Notes under the pieces: generated by a model | Seen by the model: the letters and a program-made list of their open reading frames with translations, nothing else | Database searches by the model: none | What the model was told of the DNA's origin: nothing | Part shown: positions 9,135 through 17,567 of the stretch, one piece after another | How the letters are laid out: the number at the start of each line of letters is the position of its first letter | How positions within the stretch are numbered: position 1 is the first letter of the stretch | Assembly (NCBI GenBank): GCA_964558405.1 | Contig: CAZLDG010000008.1 | Span: forward strand, 1 to 46,445 | DNA: 46,445 nt | Source: Thioglobus_B sp964558405 | Lineage (GTDB): Bacteria; Pseudomonadota; Gammaproteobacteria; PS1; Pseudothioglobaceae | Reading direction: 5' to 3' | Position numbers and translations under genes: made by a program

Positions 9135-10161
9135 ACTATATCTGATTAGAGAGAAGTCCACCAAGTTCGGTGGCGCTGAGGTTTATTTGTCCAGGCTAGC
9201 TAAAGCATTGTCAGACAGTGGTATCGAACACCAAATACTTAATTCAGTTTTCCCCAGAGTCCTACCATCTTGGCTACGCATCATTTTGTTTAATCTGCAG
9301 GTTTGTCTAACCAAGAGAGGAAAGTTTTATTTTTCTCTAGAACGTATTATATGCCCTGATGTATATCGAGCGGGAGACGGTGTGCATAAAATATTCTTAT
9401 CTACTGAGAAGAAGTCTAAGTTTAATCCGTTGCACCCCATATACCTATTTTTAGAACGACGATGCTTTAATAACGCCAAGCGTATTATTGCCAATTCGTA
9501 TATGGTCAAAAATGAAATTGTTAAGACATATGGTGTTGATCGCCATAAGATTAATGTTGTCTATAATGGCATACGATCAAAAGAAGTTGATTATGTTCGA
9601 TCTTATCAAAAGCTCTCCAAGGAGTTTAATTTTGAACACAATATTCCAGTCATTTTGTATGTTGGTAGTGGGTTTAAGAGAAAGGGTGTAGAGGAATTTT
9701 TACACATTGTTTCTAGAATGAGTACTAAGTGCCAGGCGTTCATTGTTGGTAAAGAGAAAAAGATAGCATACTACCAACAACTGTCTCAAGATCTTAGCGT
9801 AGATGATAGGGTGGTTTTTACCGGTCCCAGAACCGATGTAGAAGATTTTTATACAATTAGCGACATCTTTCTTTTTCCAACGCATTATGAGCCTTTTTCC
9901 AATGTGGTGCTGGAGGCTATGGTTTATGGCAATGCTGTGTTTACTACCAAACAAAATGGCGCGCACGAGATTTTGCCAAAAGAGTGTATTATGTCCAACC
10001 CTCAAGATTTTTCGGTAGTAGAAAGAATTGATACACTGTTGAAAGATAAAGAGGCATTGTGCACTGTAAAAAATGACAGCCAATTGATAGCTACTAAGCT
10101 TTCAATTGAAGCCAATATGTTGCAAACACTAGACATTATTAAAAAGGCGAAGAATGATTAA
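9127..10161 (+). CDS. Family 4 glycosyltransferase, WaaG-like
   Basis: A 344-residue GT-B enzyme. Near the N-terminus it has KSTKFGGAEVYLSRL. The segment FSLERIICPDVYRAGDGVH resembles the WaaG/RfaG group, the LPS core glucosyltransferases that act on the second heptose. The C-terminal half shows ILYVGSGFKRKGVEEFL and the canonical E-x7-E motif EPFSNVVLE. It overlaps the methyltransferase by 8 bases and the ligase by 8 bases. An alpha-glucosyltransferase role on the inner core is the most likely reading, but the sugar is not certain. Confidence 0.78.
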   Translation: MSKLYLIREKSTKFGGAEVYLSRLAKALSDSGIEHQILNSVFPRVLPSWLRIILFNLQVCLTKRGKFYFSLERIICPDVYRAGDGVHKIFLSTEKKSKFNPLHPIYLFLERRCFNNAKRIIANSYMVKNEIVKTYGVDRHKINVVYNGIRSKEVDYVRSYQKLSKEFNFEHNIPVILYVGSGFKRKGVEEFLHIVSRMSTKCQAFIVGKEKKIAYYQQLSQDLSVDDRVVFTGPRTDVEDFYTISDIFLFPTHYEPFSNVVLEAMVYGNAVFTTKQNGAHEILPKECIMSNPQDFSVVERIDTLLKDKEALCTVKNDSQLIATKLSIEANMLQTLDIIKKAKND

Positions 10162-11362
10162 TCAACTCTACAATTACATTAGAGAGCAAGACGCTAAGTT
10201 TATTTTTCTAGCACTTATGTTGGCAGTATTGCCTAACCTAGAGGTCCCTAAAAATTTATTCGCGTTATTATTCGTGCTATCCTGGTTTGTTATTGCCAAA
10301 AAAAGTCGAGACTGGGGCGGAAAGTGGCAATCGATTGATGCAATCTTCCTATTGTGGATACTAGCCGATATTATAGTTGGACTTAATGCAGTAATGATTC
10401 ATGATCAACCCGCCAATGGCTCAAAAGATATTATTAAATTTGTATTAGTTGGTTGGGCTATTTCGAGATCGGGCTTTACTTCAGGGCAGATTATTCGACT
10501 ATGTATTATCGCTATAATATTTACAGTTGCTCCATTGGGTTATATCTATATTGATTGTTCTGGTGGGGAGTGTATTGCGCTGAATTCAGTTGGACATGTT
10601 AACCATACTGCAATTTATCTATTAATTGTTTATATATTATCTTTGTCGCTATTGTTGTTAAACTTCTTCAGTCTGAAGAGATGGGAAAGGTGGGTATTGT
10701 TTTCGAGTGTGGTTATTTTGGGCTATGTAATCATTGACACAAATAGTAGAGCTTCTACTGGGATTATGTTGCTTGTTACATGCTTATGTCTTGGGTATTT
10801 GATTTTTGTTTATAGGACGATACAAGTTTGGTTAGCCAGCACATTAATTGTTGCTTCTACATTGGTTTTTTTTAAGTACAATCCGCCTTCAGTGTTCAAT
10901 AAATTTCAAACTGGTAGCAGCCTCCTGGGTGACTCGCCAAGACAAAAGATAAGAAACTTTAGCCATTATGTTTTCAAGAAAAATCCTGTTCTAGGAATCG
11001 GTTTTGGAAATTTTTCCAATCTAGACCACAAATATATTAAGCCACTGGTACTGCAAGAAAAAAGAGTTTATAACGCAGATGAATTTATGCCATACGCACA
11101 CCCACATAATGTTTATTACACATATCTAGTAGGAGGTGGTCTTGCTATCTTCTCAATTTTTGTATGGTTTTGGCTATACATGTTGTTTGCGATTAAACGC
11201 TCTTATGTATTTAGTAAGGACAGGTGGTTAACATTTGCTGGAATTGGTGTGGTAATAACTAACTTGGGGATTGGTTTTGTTAATACTACACTCGCTCATG
11301 AGCATGCACTGATAACAATGTTTGTGCTCGGCCTGATGATTGCCAGAGATAGAAAAGTATGA
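10154..11362 (+). CDS. waaL: O-antigen ligase family protein
   Basis: A 402-residue polytopic membrane protein with roughly ten hydrophobic segments and a large periplasmic loop at about residues 240-330. That loop contains YAHPHNVYYTYL, the HPHN motif of the Wzy_C/O-antigen ligase family, and an NSRAS segment lies earlier. In this setting, among core transferases and with an ABC-type polysaccharide exporter downstream, ligation of finished polymer to lipid A-core is more likely than Wzy polymerisation. The two functions share the fold and are hard to separate by sequence. Confidence 0.75.
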   Translation: MINQLYNYIREQDAKFIFLALMLAVLPNLEVPKNLFALLFVLSWFVIAKKSRDWGGKWQSIDAIFLLWILADIIVGLNAVMIHDQPANGSKDIIKFVLVGWAISRSGFTSGQIIRLCIIAIIFTVAPLGYIYIDCSGGECIALNSVGHVNHTAIYLLIVYILSLSLLLLNFFSLKRWERWVLFSSVVILGYVIIDTNSRASTGIMLLVTCLCLGYLIFVYRTIQVWLASTLIVASTLVFFKYNPPSVFNKFQTGSSLLGDSPRQKIRNFSHYVFKKNPVLGIGFGNFSNLDHKYIKPLVLQEKRVYNADEFMPYAHPHNVYYTYLVGGGLAIFSIFVWFWLYMLFAIKRSYVFSKDRWLTFAGIGVVITNLGIGFVNTTLAHEHALITMFVLGLMIARDRKV

Positions 11363-11420
11363 AAATTGAATTTAATATGAGTTAAGTTCTTCTGTTGTTA
11401 TAAGTAGGCGTGAGGCGTTA

Positions 11421-12350
11421 ATGAGGATACTAATAGAACTCCCGACTTGGCTAGGTGATTGTGTCATGGCAACGCCGTCAATTGAAAGCATCATTGAGCA
11501 ATATCCTACTGCTAAGATTACTGTTGTTGGTTCATTTGTTTCGACCGAGGCTATGAAACACCATCCTAGAGTGGTTAACATATTGGTGCTAGATAGGTCA
11601 TATCTAACTCTGTATCGATTCGCAAAGTTCTTAGGTAGTTTTGATCTATTTTTCTCGTTTCGAAGTTCTAGACGCTCCTTAATCTTCAAGTTTTTCGTTT
11701 CGGCTGGGCAAAAATACCAGTTTAAAAAGCGAAAATATCAACAAGGTCACCAAGTTGAGAAATACTCGAGATTTGTTAGTGATGGTTTGGGTGTCGATTT
11801 TCAACCAGGAATGTTAAAGTTGCACAAACAAGGTGATAGCGTGAAAAAAGTGAGACCTAGGCTGGGCATCAACCCTGGTGCTTCTTATGGCAGTGCTAAG
11901 CGCTGGCATCCTGAAAAGTTTGCCGAAGTAGCAAGCCAGTTTTCAAATCAATACGATATTTTAATTTTTGGCGGATCCGACGAGCGGGAGATGTCTAATG
12001 ATATTGAAAAGGGTTTAATTGAATGTGGCGTTAAGCATTATCAGAATTTGGCTGGTAAAACCAGTATTACAGAGTTAATTAATCAGATATCCAACTTGGA
12101 TCTATTTATCACAGGCGATAGTGGCCCCATGCATGTGGCTGCTGCGTTTCAAGTACCGACAGTGGCGATTTTTGGCCCTACCAAGGACAAAGAAACTTCA
12201 CAGTGGATGAATGGCAAGAGTGCTATTGTTAAGAAAAACTTAGATTGTCAGCCATGTATGAAACGCACTTGCCCATTGCGGCATCATGATTGTATGCGTT
12301 TGATTGGTGCGGGTGAAGTGCTAACAGCAGTTAAGCAGCTTAATCTTTGA
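11421..12350 (+). CDS. waaF: Lipopolysaccharide heptosyltransferase II
   Basis: A 309-residue GT9 enzyme that adds the second heptose to the LPS inner core from ADP-heptose. It opens RILIELPTWLGDCVMATP, the WaaF-type N-terminus, and has GINPGASYGSAKRWHPEKF, then GDSGPMHVAAAFQVPTVAIFGPT. The C-terminal CQPCMKRTCPLRHHDCM cysteine motif is also WaaF-like. A 58-base gap separates it from waaL. Its end overlaps the convergent gmhA by 11 bases. It lies next to the reverse-strand operon that makes its donor. No canonical WaaC is seen, so one of the other GT9 enzymes or a distant gene must fill that role. Confidence 0.88.
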   Translation: MRILIELPTWLGDCVMATPSIESIIEQYPTAKITVVGSFVSTEAMKHHPRVVNILVLDRSYLTLYRFAKFLGSFDLFFSFRSSRRSLIFKFFVSAGQKYQFKKRKYQQGHQVEKYSRFVSDGLGVDFQPGMLKLHKQGDSVKKVRPRLGINPGASYGSAKRWHPEKFAEVASQFSNQYDILIFGGSDEREMSNDIEKGLIECGVKHYQNLAGKTSITELINQISNLDLFITGDSGPMHVAAAFQVPTVAIFGPTKDKETSQWMNGKSAIVKKNLDCQPCMKRTCPLRHHDCMRLIGAGEVLTAVKQLNL

Positions 12351-12906
12351 AAGCTAGGTCAATTAAGTGGCAAAGAGTGTGGCCAATCAGAATGTGCATC
12401 TCTTGGATGCGTGGTGTATCTTCGGCAGGCACCACTAGGTTCACATCGCAAACTACATTCATCTCACCGCCGTCTCGACCACTTAGACCAATGGTTTGAC
12501 AGCACAAATCATTGGCCAGTTTGAGTGCACTGAGTACATTGTTAGAACTTCCGCCTGTGCTAATACCAATAGCGATATCGCCAGTATTGGCCAGTGCTTC
12601 GATTTGTCGATTAAACACGTGCTGATAACCATAGTCGTTACCAATTGCGGTAAGTGCCGAGGTGTCGGTAGTTAGGGCAATGGCCGACAGGCCTTTACGT
12701 TCTACTTTGTATCGACCCACCATCTCAGCAGCAATGTGTTGTGCATCAGCCGCTGAGCCACCGTTGCCAAAGATGAGAATCTTTCCTTGATTATTAAGAG
12801 CTTGGATGCATAGTTCAGCTGCTTTGGCAATGTCATCAGTTAACCGCTCCATCTGTTGAGCGGTTTTCAAGTGTTCACTAAGCTCGTGTTGAATAATATC
12901 TTTCAT
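12340..12906 (-). CDS. gmhA: Sedoheptulose-7-phosphate isomerase
   Basis: A 188-residue SIS-domain enzyme converting sedoheptulose 7-phosphate to D-glycero-D-manno-heptose 7-phosphate, the first step to all activated heptoses. The phosphate-binding segments FGNGGSAADAQHIAAE and GISTGGSSNNVLSAL are intact, and EMHILIGHTLC is the usual C-terminal active-site helix. It is last in the operon hldD-hldE-gmhA and overlaps hldE by 4 bases. No second GmhA occurs in the window, so the GDP-heptose genes further on probably use this product as well. Confidence 0.93.
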   Translation of the reverse strand: MKDIIQHELSEHLKTAQQMERLTDDIAKAAELCIQALNNQGKILIFGNGGSAADAQHIAAEMVGRYKVERKGLSAIALTTDTSALTAIGNDYGYQHVFNRQIEALANTGDIAIGISTGGSSNNVLSALKLANDLCCQTIGLSGRDGGEMNVVCDVNLVVPAEDTPRIQEMHILIGHTLCHLIDLAFKD

Positions 12907-14327
12907 GGTTTCTGAATCTTTTCAATGGTTTTGGTAGTGCTTTTTCCTGCAACAAATTGTACCAGTTTTAACTCGTCAACCAAGTCCTGTCCAACTACAT
13001 CCTGACCTTCGTAATCACCACCCTTAACTAGAATATGTGGCTTAATGGTTTTAATGAGATCATATGGCGTGTCTTCATCAAAAACCACCACATAGTCTAC
13101 CGCCTCCAGTGCTGCCAGAATATAAGCACGATCATCTTCCGTGTTAATTGGTCGAGATTCACCTTTGAGGGCTTTAACAGATCGGTCTGAGTTAAGCCCC
13201 AAAATCAACACATCGCCAAAACTTTTAGCGGTTTCTAGGTAGCGCACATGTCCAGCGTGTAGTAGATCAAAACAACCATTGGTAAACACCAGTTTTTTGC
13301 CGTTGTCTTTAAGTCTGGCGCTTAGTGTTTGAATCTCGTCCCAGGCTTTAATATGCGCATCACTACTGGATTTGTGCAGACTGGATTCGTACTCGATGAT
13401 TTCATCGAGTGTGGCAGTAGCACTACCAATCTTTCCTACGACTACACCAGCTGCCAAGTTGGCAAACTTAACTGCCTGGTCAATATCATAATCACAAGAT
13501 AGAGCAAATCCCAGCGAGGCCAGCACGGTATCGCCAGCACCAGTAACATCATAAACTTCTCGAGCCACTGTCGGATGGGTGCGCAACTCATCATCAAAAA
13601 TAGCCACACCTTGCTCACTTAGAGTGATGAGTGAGACATCTAAATCGCACTCACGTTTTAATTGGGTGATGGCTTGAGTGAGACTGGCCTCATCATCAAT
13701 CTTGATTTTTGTAGCTTCGCCTGCTTCTTTCTTATTAGGTGTTAGTAGATAGGCGCCTTGGTATTTACTGTAGTCCAAGCCTTTGGGGTCTACCAAAACC
13801 TTGATATTATGCGCATTGGCCGTGTCAATTAGCGCCTGGGTAAACGCCTGGGTGAGTACGCCTTTTCCATAATCAGAGAGCAAGACTACGTCGTAATCAG
13901 CAACCACACTTTGATAACTTTCAATCAATTGTTGTTGAGTGTCTTCACTGATGGCATCAACACTTTCTCGATCATAACGCACCACTTGTTGCTGGGCGGC
14001 AATAATACGAGACTTTTTGCTAGCAATACGACCTGGTTCAACCACTAGGTGACGCGTATCCACTTTAATATCAGTCAAGAGCGCGCGCATTTCATCAGAG
14101 ATTTCACAATTACCAACTACGCTCATAACATCCACTTTGGCACCTAATGTACACAGATTGTTAATAACATTGCCCGCACCGCCTAAAACCGTACTTTCGC
14201 GATCAACATTTACTACTTGTACTGGCGCTTCAGGTGAGATACGTTCGCACGAGCCCCAAAGATAATGATCAATCATCAGATCGCCAATAACCAGAATCTT
14301 AGGAGTTTGGTTCTTTAAATCCAGCAT
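12903..14327 (-). CDS. hldE: Bifunctional heptose-7-phosphate kinase / heptose-1-phosphate adenylyltransferase
   Basis: A 474-residue two-domain protein of normal HldE length. The N-terminal PfkB-type kinase domain, about residues 1-320, has VIGDLMIDHYLWG, GGAGNVINNL and the catalytic DVTGAGDTVLASL. The C-terminal nucleotidyltransferase domain has FTNGCFDLLHAGHVRYLE with the HxGH motif. It phosphorylates heptose 7-phosphate at C1 to the beta-1,7-bisphosphate and, after GmhB action, adenylylates the 1-phosphate to ADP-heptose. It lies 2 bases after hldD and overlaps gmhA by 4 bases. Confidence 0.95.
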   Translation of the reverse strand: MLDLKNQTPKILVIGDLMIDHYLWGSCERISPEAPVQVVNVDRESTVLGGAGNVINNLCTLGAKVDVMSVVGNCEISDEMRALLTDIKVDTRHLVVEPGRIASKKSRIIAAQQQVVRYDRESVDAISEDTQQQLIESYQSVVADYDVVLLSDYGKGVLTQAFTQALIDTANAHNIKVLVDPKGLDYSKYQGAYLLTPNKKEAGEATKIKIDDEASLTQAITQLKRECDLDVSLITLSEQGVAIFDDELRTHPTVAREVYDVTGAGDTVLASLGFALSCDYDIDQAVKFANLAAGVVVGKIGSATATLDEIIEYESSLHKSSSDAHIKAWDEIQTLSARLKDNGKKLVFTNGCFDLLHAGHVRYLETAKSFGDVLILGLNSDRSVKALKGESRPINTEDDRAYILAALEAVDYVVVFDEDTPYDLIKTIKPHILVKGGDYEGQDVVGQDLVDELKLVQFVAGKSTTKTIEKIQKP

Positions 14328-14329
14328 AA

Positions 14330-15334
14330 TCAGTCTAGTGGCTCACCATGTAAGCGTTTAATCTCAGGAATGTAGGCCTTGATGCCTTCTTCTAAAGAAG
14401 TCACTGGATTGAAGTCTAGATTTTCACGAGAAGTGGTGATATCAGCTTGCGTATGCATTTGGTAACCATCATATGGATTGGGGATATACTCCGCTCCTAA
14501 GTCTGTTCCTAGCTCTTGTTGTAGGATATCGGCAATATCCTGAAAGCTTCTAGGTTGGCCTGTACCCACGTTATAGGTGCCGTTTTCTTTGGGATTGCAG
14601 GCTTTAATATTGGCTTGTACCACATCTTCGATATTAATAAAATCACGCAGGATTTGATCCGAGCCTTCGAACAATCTAGGCGCTTTGCCATCTAAGATTT
14701 GGTGCCCTAGTTGAATCACCATCGAAGAGGTTTTGGCTTTGTAATATTCTCTCGGGCCGTAGACATTAAAGAATTTAAGACCAACAATACTCATCTCAGG
14801 ATTTTCTCTGGCGTAGCGCGCAGCAATTTGATCCATAGCATACTTGCTAAAACCATAAGGGTTTTCGGGGTGTTCTATTCCCACAGTTTGTGGCGAAGGT
14901 AGCGAGCCATAGGTAGCGGCAGAGCTGGCATAAATCATGGCAGCACCGTCTTTTTTAGCCTTGTCTAGCAGGTCATAAAATGAGTTAACATTGGTTTTCA
15001 TCACAATTTCTTGATCGTAAACACGGGTATCAGAGATCGCAGCCTGATGAAAAATATAATCGAATTTGTAATCATCTAGCAAAGCCAAGTCTGCTTTGTT
15101 GTTGATGTTGCCGCAAAGAACATCGCCTCTAAAACCAATTAGGTTTTTATAGTGACCAAAGCTTTGCAGATTGCCATTGGCAAAGGTTGCTTCGCTTCTA
15201 AAACAGTCGAACACTACCACGGTTGCGTCTGGGTAGTTATCTTGGAAATAAAATGCCAGATTGCTGCCAATAAAGCCAGCACCGCCAGTGATTAGAATGC
15301 TTTTGTGATTGAAGTCAGTATCGCTATAAGTCAT
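14330..15334 (-). CDS. hldD: ADP-L-glycero-D-manno-heptose 6-epimerase
   Basis: A 334-residue extended SDR that epimerises C6 of ADP-D-glycero-heptose to give the L,D-heptose donor used in the LPS core. It has TGGAGFIGSNLAFYFQ near the N-terminus, ASSAATYG, and the catalytic Y-x3-K in NPYGFSKYAMDQ. FFNVYGPREYYK is characteristic. It is the first gene of the reverse-strand heptose operon and faces pgi across a 149-base divergent gap. Together with HldE, GmhA and GmhB it completes the ADP-heptose pathway within the window. Confidence 0.93.
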   Translation of the reverse strand: MTYSDTDFNHKSILITGGAGFIGSNLAFYFQDNYPDATVVVFDCFRSEATFANGNLQSFGHYKNLIGFRGDVLCGNINNKADLALLDDYKFDYIFHQAAISDTRVYDQEIVMKTNVNSFYDLLDKAKKDGAAMIYASSAATYGSLPSPQTVGIEHPENPYGFSKYAMDQIAARYARENPEMSIVGLKFFNVYGPREYYKAKTSSMVIQLGHQILDGKAPRLFEGSDQILRDFINIEDVVQANIKACNPKENGTYNVGTGQPRSFQDIADILQQELGTDLGAEYIPNPYDGYQMHTQADITTSRENLDFNPVTSLEEGIKAYIPEIKRLHGEPLD

Positions 15335-15403
15335 TTGATTTCTATATGTGTATGGTAAACCGTATTTTAATCTAACATTTGCCCTTTAAGGTTGGCTATA
15401 TAC

Positions 15404-15409
15404 TATAAT
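15404..15409 (+). promoter_or_regulatory. possible -10 box upstream of pgi
   Basis: A TATAAT lies in the 149-base gap between divergent hldD and pgi. No good -35 hexamer is seen at 16-18 bases. A transcript from here would have a leader of about 65 bases before the ATG at 15484. The rest of the gap shows no clear hairpin or ORF. Confidence 0.35.
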
Positions 15410-15483
15410 GATTTCGAGCTTGCCGTTGATATTTTCGGTGCGGTAGCTATGATTAATTCAACAGCTGGAACCAAAGTGTCTTT

Positions 15484-16698
15484 ATGAAGTATTGTAAAAA
15501 CTTCTATCAAATTAAATCCAATCAAGAAATCTTTGAACGATTAAAGGCGGAGCGAGAAGACATTGGCTATTACCAGTTGCCAGATCAAGATATTTCTGAG
15601 ATCAAGGCTTACACACAAACCATTACGCAACAGCACATTGTGGTATTGGGTGTTGGTGGCTCTAGTTTGGGTGCACGAGCTATTTATGAGTTTTTATTGC
15701 CCTCTAACGTTTATCAAAAAGACTTGCTGTTCTTGGAGACGGTCGACCCACTAGAAATTAATCATTCTCTTAAAAAGATCGATATAAATAACGCACATTT
15801 CGTGGTAATTTCAAAATCGGGCAATACCATTGAAACCGTTAGTTTATTGAAATATATCGACGGGTTGGTGGCAATTACTAAAGATAATTGCACGATTGTT
15901 TCAGAGGCAGATAGCCAATTGAGCCAGTTTGCGCGTGAGAATAATATCCGAGTATTTGCGCTTGATAAAAACATTGGTGGGCGTTTTTCCGTTTTTAGCG
16001 TGGTAGGCCTGGTACCACTGGCGATGGTAGGTGTGGATATCGATAATTTGCTGAATGGCTGTCGACGCGTTTCGGAGAGTTTTTTCTCTCAAGGTAGTTA
16101 TTACAAGCCCATTATCCGTAAGGCTAGATTTTTGGTTGAGAATAAATCTCGATTCAATATCAACGCGATTTTTTCTTATTCCTCTTCACTAGAGGCGTTT
16201 AACAAGTGGTATGTGCAACTTTGGGCTGAAAGTCTGGGCAAGGTGAATATTAACGGTACGCGTCAGGCACTTACACCAGTAGCTTTAGTGGGGCCGGTGG
16301 ATCAGCATAGTTTTTTGCAGTTGATCGTTGATGGTGTGCGCGATAAGACCTTGACTTTTATTAAAATTGATGATCTCAAGGATAAGGCGATCATCCCTAA
16401 TGACAAGGGTAAATTTAAAGCGCTGGACATGGGTTATGTTGATGGATTGCGCTTTAATGACTTACTCAATCAGCAAGCAGATGCCACCATTAAATCAATC
16501 GAAGAGCAAAAAGATATTCCTTGTGATGTGGTGACTATCTCCACTGTGGATGAGTACAATATCGCCAAACTGATGTTTATTTATCAACTAATGACATCGG
16601 CCATTGGTGCATTCTTACAAATTAACACCTATGATCAACCTGGTGTTGAACAGGGTAAATCGTTTCTCATCAATCAATTAATGCAAGACCATGATTAA
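15484..16698 (+). CDS. pgi: Glucose-6-phosphate isomerase, compact form
   Basis: Interconverts glucose 6-phosphate and fructose 6-phosphate. The phosphate loop SKSGNTIET, GGRFSVFSVVGL, GPVDQHSFLQL with the active-site histidine, and QPGVEQGK with the catalytic lysine are all present, and VLGVGGSSLGARA marks the first SIS domain. At 404 residues it is far shorter than the enterobacterial enzyme (about 550), resembling the compact form known from Campylobacter and relatives. It overlaps galU by 8 bases, so the pair channels hexose phosphate to UDP-glucose. No sign of truncation: both SIS domains and the C-terminal lysine motif are intact. Confidence 0.92.
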   Translation: MKYCKNFYQIKSNQEIFERLKAEREDIGYYQLPDQDISEIKAYTQTITQQHIVVLGVGGSSLGARAIYEFLLPSNVYQKDLLFLETVDPLEINHSLKKIDINNAHFVVISKSGNTIETVSLLKYIDGLVAITKDNCTIVSEADSQLSQFARENNIRVFALDKNIGGRFSVFSVVGLVPLAMVGVDIDNLLNGCRRVSESFFSQGSYYKPIIRKARFLVENKSRFNINAIFSYSSSLEAFNKWYVQLWAESLGKVNINGTRQALTPVALVGPVDQHSFLQLIVDGVRDKTLTFIKIDDLKDKAIIPNDKGKFKALDMGYVDGLRFNDLLNQQADATIKSIEEQKDIPCDVVTISTVDEYNIAKLMFIYQLMTSAIGAFLQINTYDQPGVEQGKSFLINQLMQDHD

Positions 16699-17521
16699 GA
16701 AGTGCTTATTTCCAGTGGCTGGTTATGGTACGCGTTTTTTACCAGCGACTAAAGCTGTTCCTAAAGAGATGTTGCCGATTCTAACCAAGCCGCTAATTCA
16801 ATATGGCGTAGAAGAAGCAATGAGTGCTGGCATTACGCAGATGGCCATGGTAACCAGTAAGTATAAAGGCGCAATTAAGCAACATTTTGAGCCACATGTA
16901 GATATTGAAGCTAGTATTAAGGGCACAGCCAAAGAGTCATTGTTAGGCGAAGTCAATCACATTATCGACCAATGTGGGTTTTCTTATATTGAGCAGCAAC
17001 AAATGCTAGGCCTAGGACATGCCATCTACACTGGAAAACCTTTGATTGGCAACGGGCCATTTGCGGTGATTCTGCCAGATGATCTGTGCCACCATGAGGG
17101 TGATTCGATTTTACAACAAATGGTTAATTTGCATCAACAGCATCCCGATTGTTGTATTGTGGCGATTGAAGAAGTGCCAATGAGTGAGGTGGATAAATAC
17201 GGCGTGATTGCAGGTGAATTACTACCTGAGCTAGATAATGTTTATCGTGTTAATAGCATGGTGGAAAAACCCAATCCACAGGATGCACCAACTAATTTAG
17301 CCATTATTGGTCGTTATATATTAACGCCAGAAATTTTTAACGTTTTAGAGCAAACTGCTGCAGATAAAAATGGAGAAATCCAAATTACTGATGCACTAAT
17401 GACGCTTGCTAAACAGAATAAGATTCTTGCTTATAAGTTTCGGGGTAAGCGATATGACTGCGGTAGTGTTGATGGATTTCTAATTGCAATGAATGAATTT
17501 AATAGGCTGTTAGATGCATAG
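16691..17521 (+). CDS. galU: UTP-glucose-1-phosphate uridylyltransferase
   Basis: A 276-residue nucleotidyltransferase making UDP-glucose from UTP and glucose 1-phosphate. It starts with the signature CLFPVAGYGTRFLPATKAVPKEM, shown here in part as AGYGTRFLPATK, and has the sugar-binding blocks LGHAIYTGKP, ILPDDLC and VEKPNPQDAPTNLA, plus KRYDCGSVDGF. It overlaps pgi by 8 bases. Its product feeds Ugd and glucosyltransferases in this locus. It is the last gene with ordinary codon use before the AT-rich cassette. Confidence 0.95.
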   Translation: MIKKCLFPVAGYGTRFLPATKAVPKEMLPILTKPLIQYGVEEAMSAGITQMAMVTSKYKGAIKQHFEPHVDIEASIKGTAKESLLGEVNHIIDQCGFSYIEQQQMLGLGHAIYTGKPLIGNGPFAVILPDDLCHHEGDSILQQMVNLHQQHPDCCIVAIEEVPMSEVDKYGVIAGELLPELDNVYRVNSMVEKPNPQDAPTNLAIIGRYILTPEIFNVLEQTAADKNGEIQITDALMTLAKQNKILAYKFRGKRYDCGSVDGFLIAMNEFNRLLDA

Positions 17522-17567
17522 TCGTGTTAAATTGAACAGTTTTTTGATAGGATAATATTCATAGGAT

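Noticed and set aside
17532..17558. TTGAAC ... TAATAT as a promoter of the radical SAM/heptose operon
   Set aside because: The spacing is 15 bases or less and the -10 matches at only four positions; too weak to annotate, although a promoter near the cassette start would make sense.
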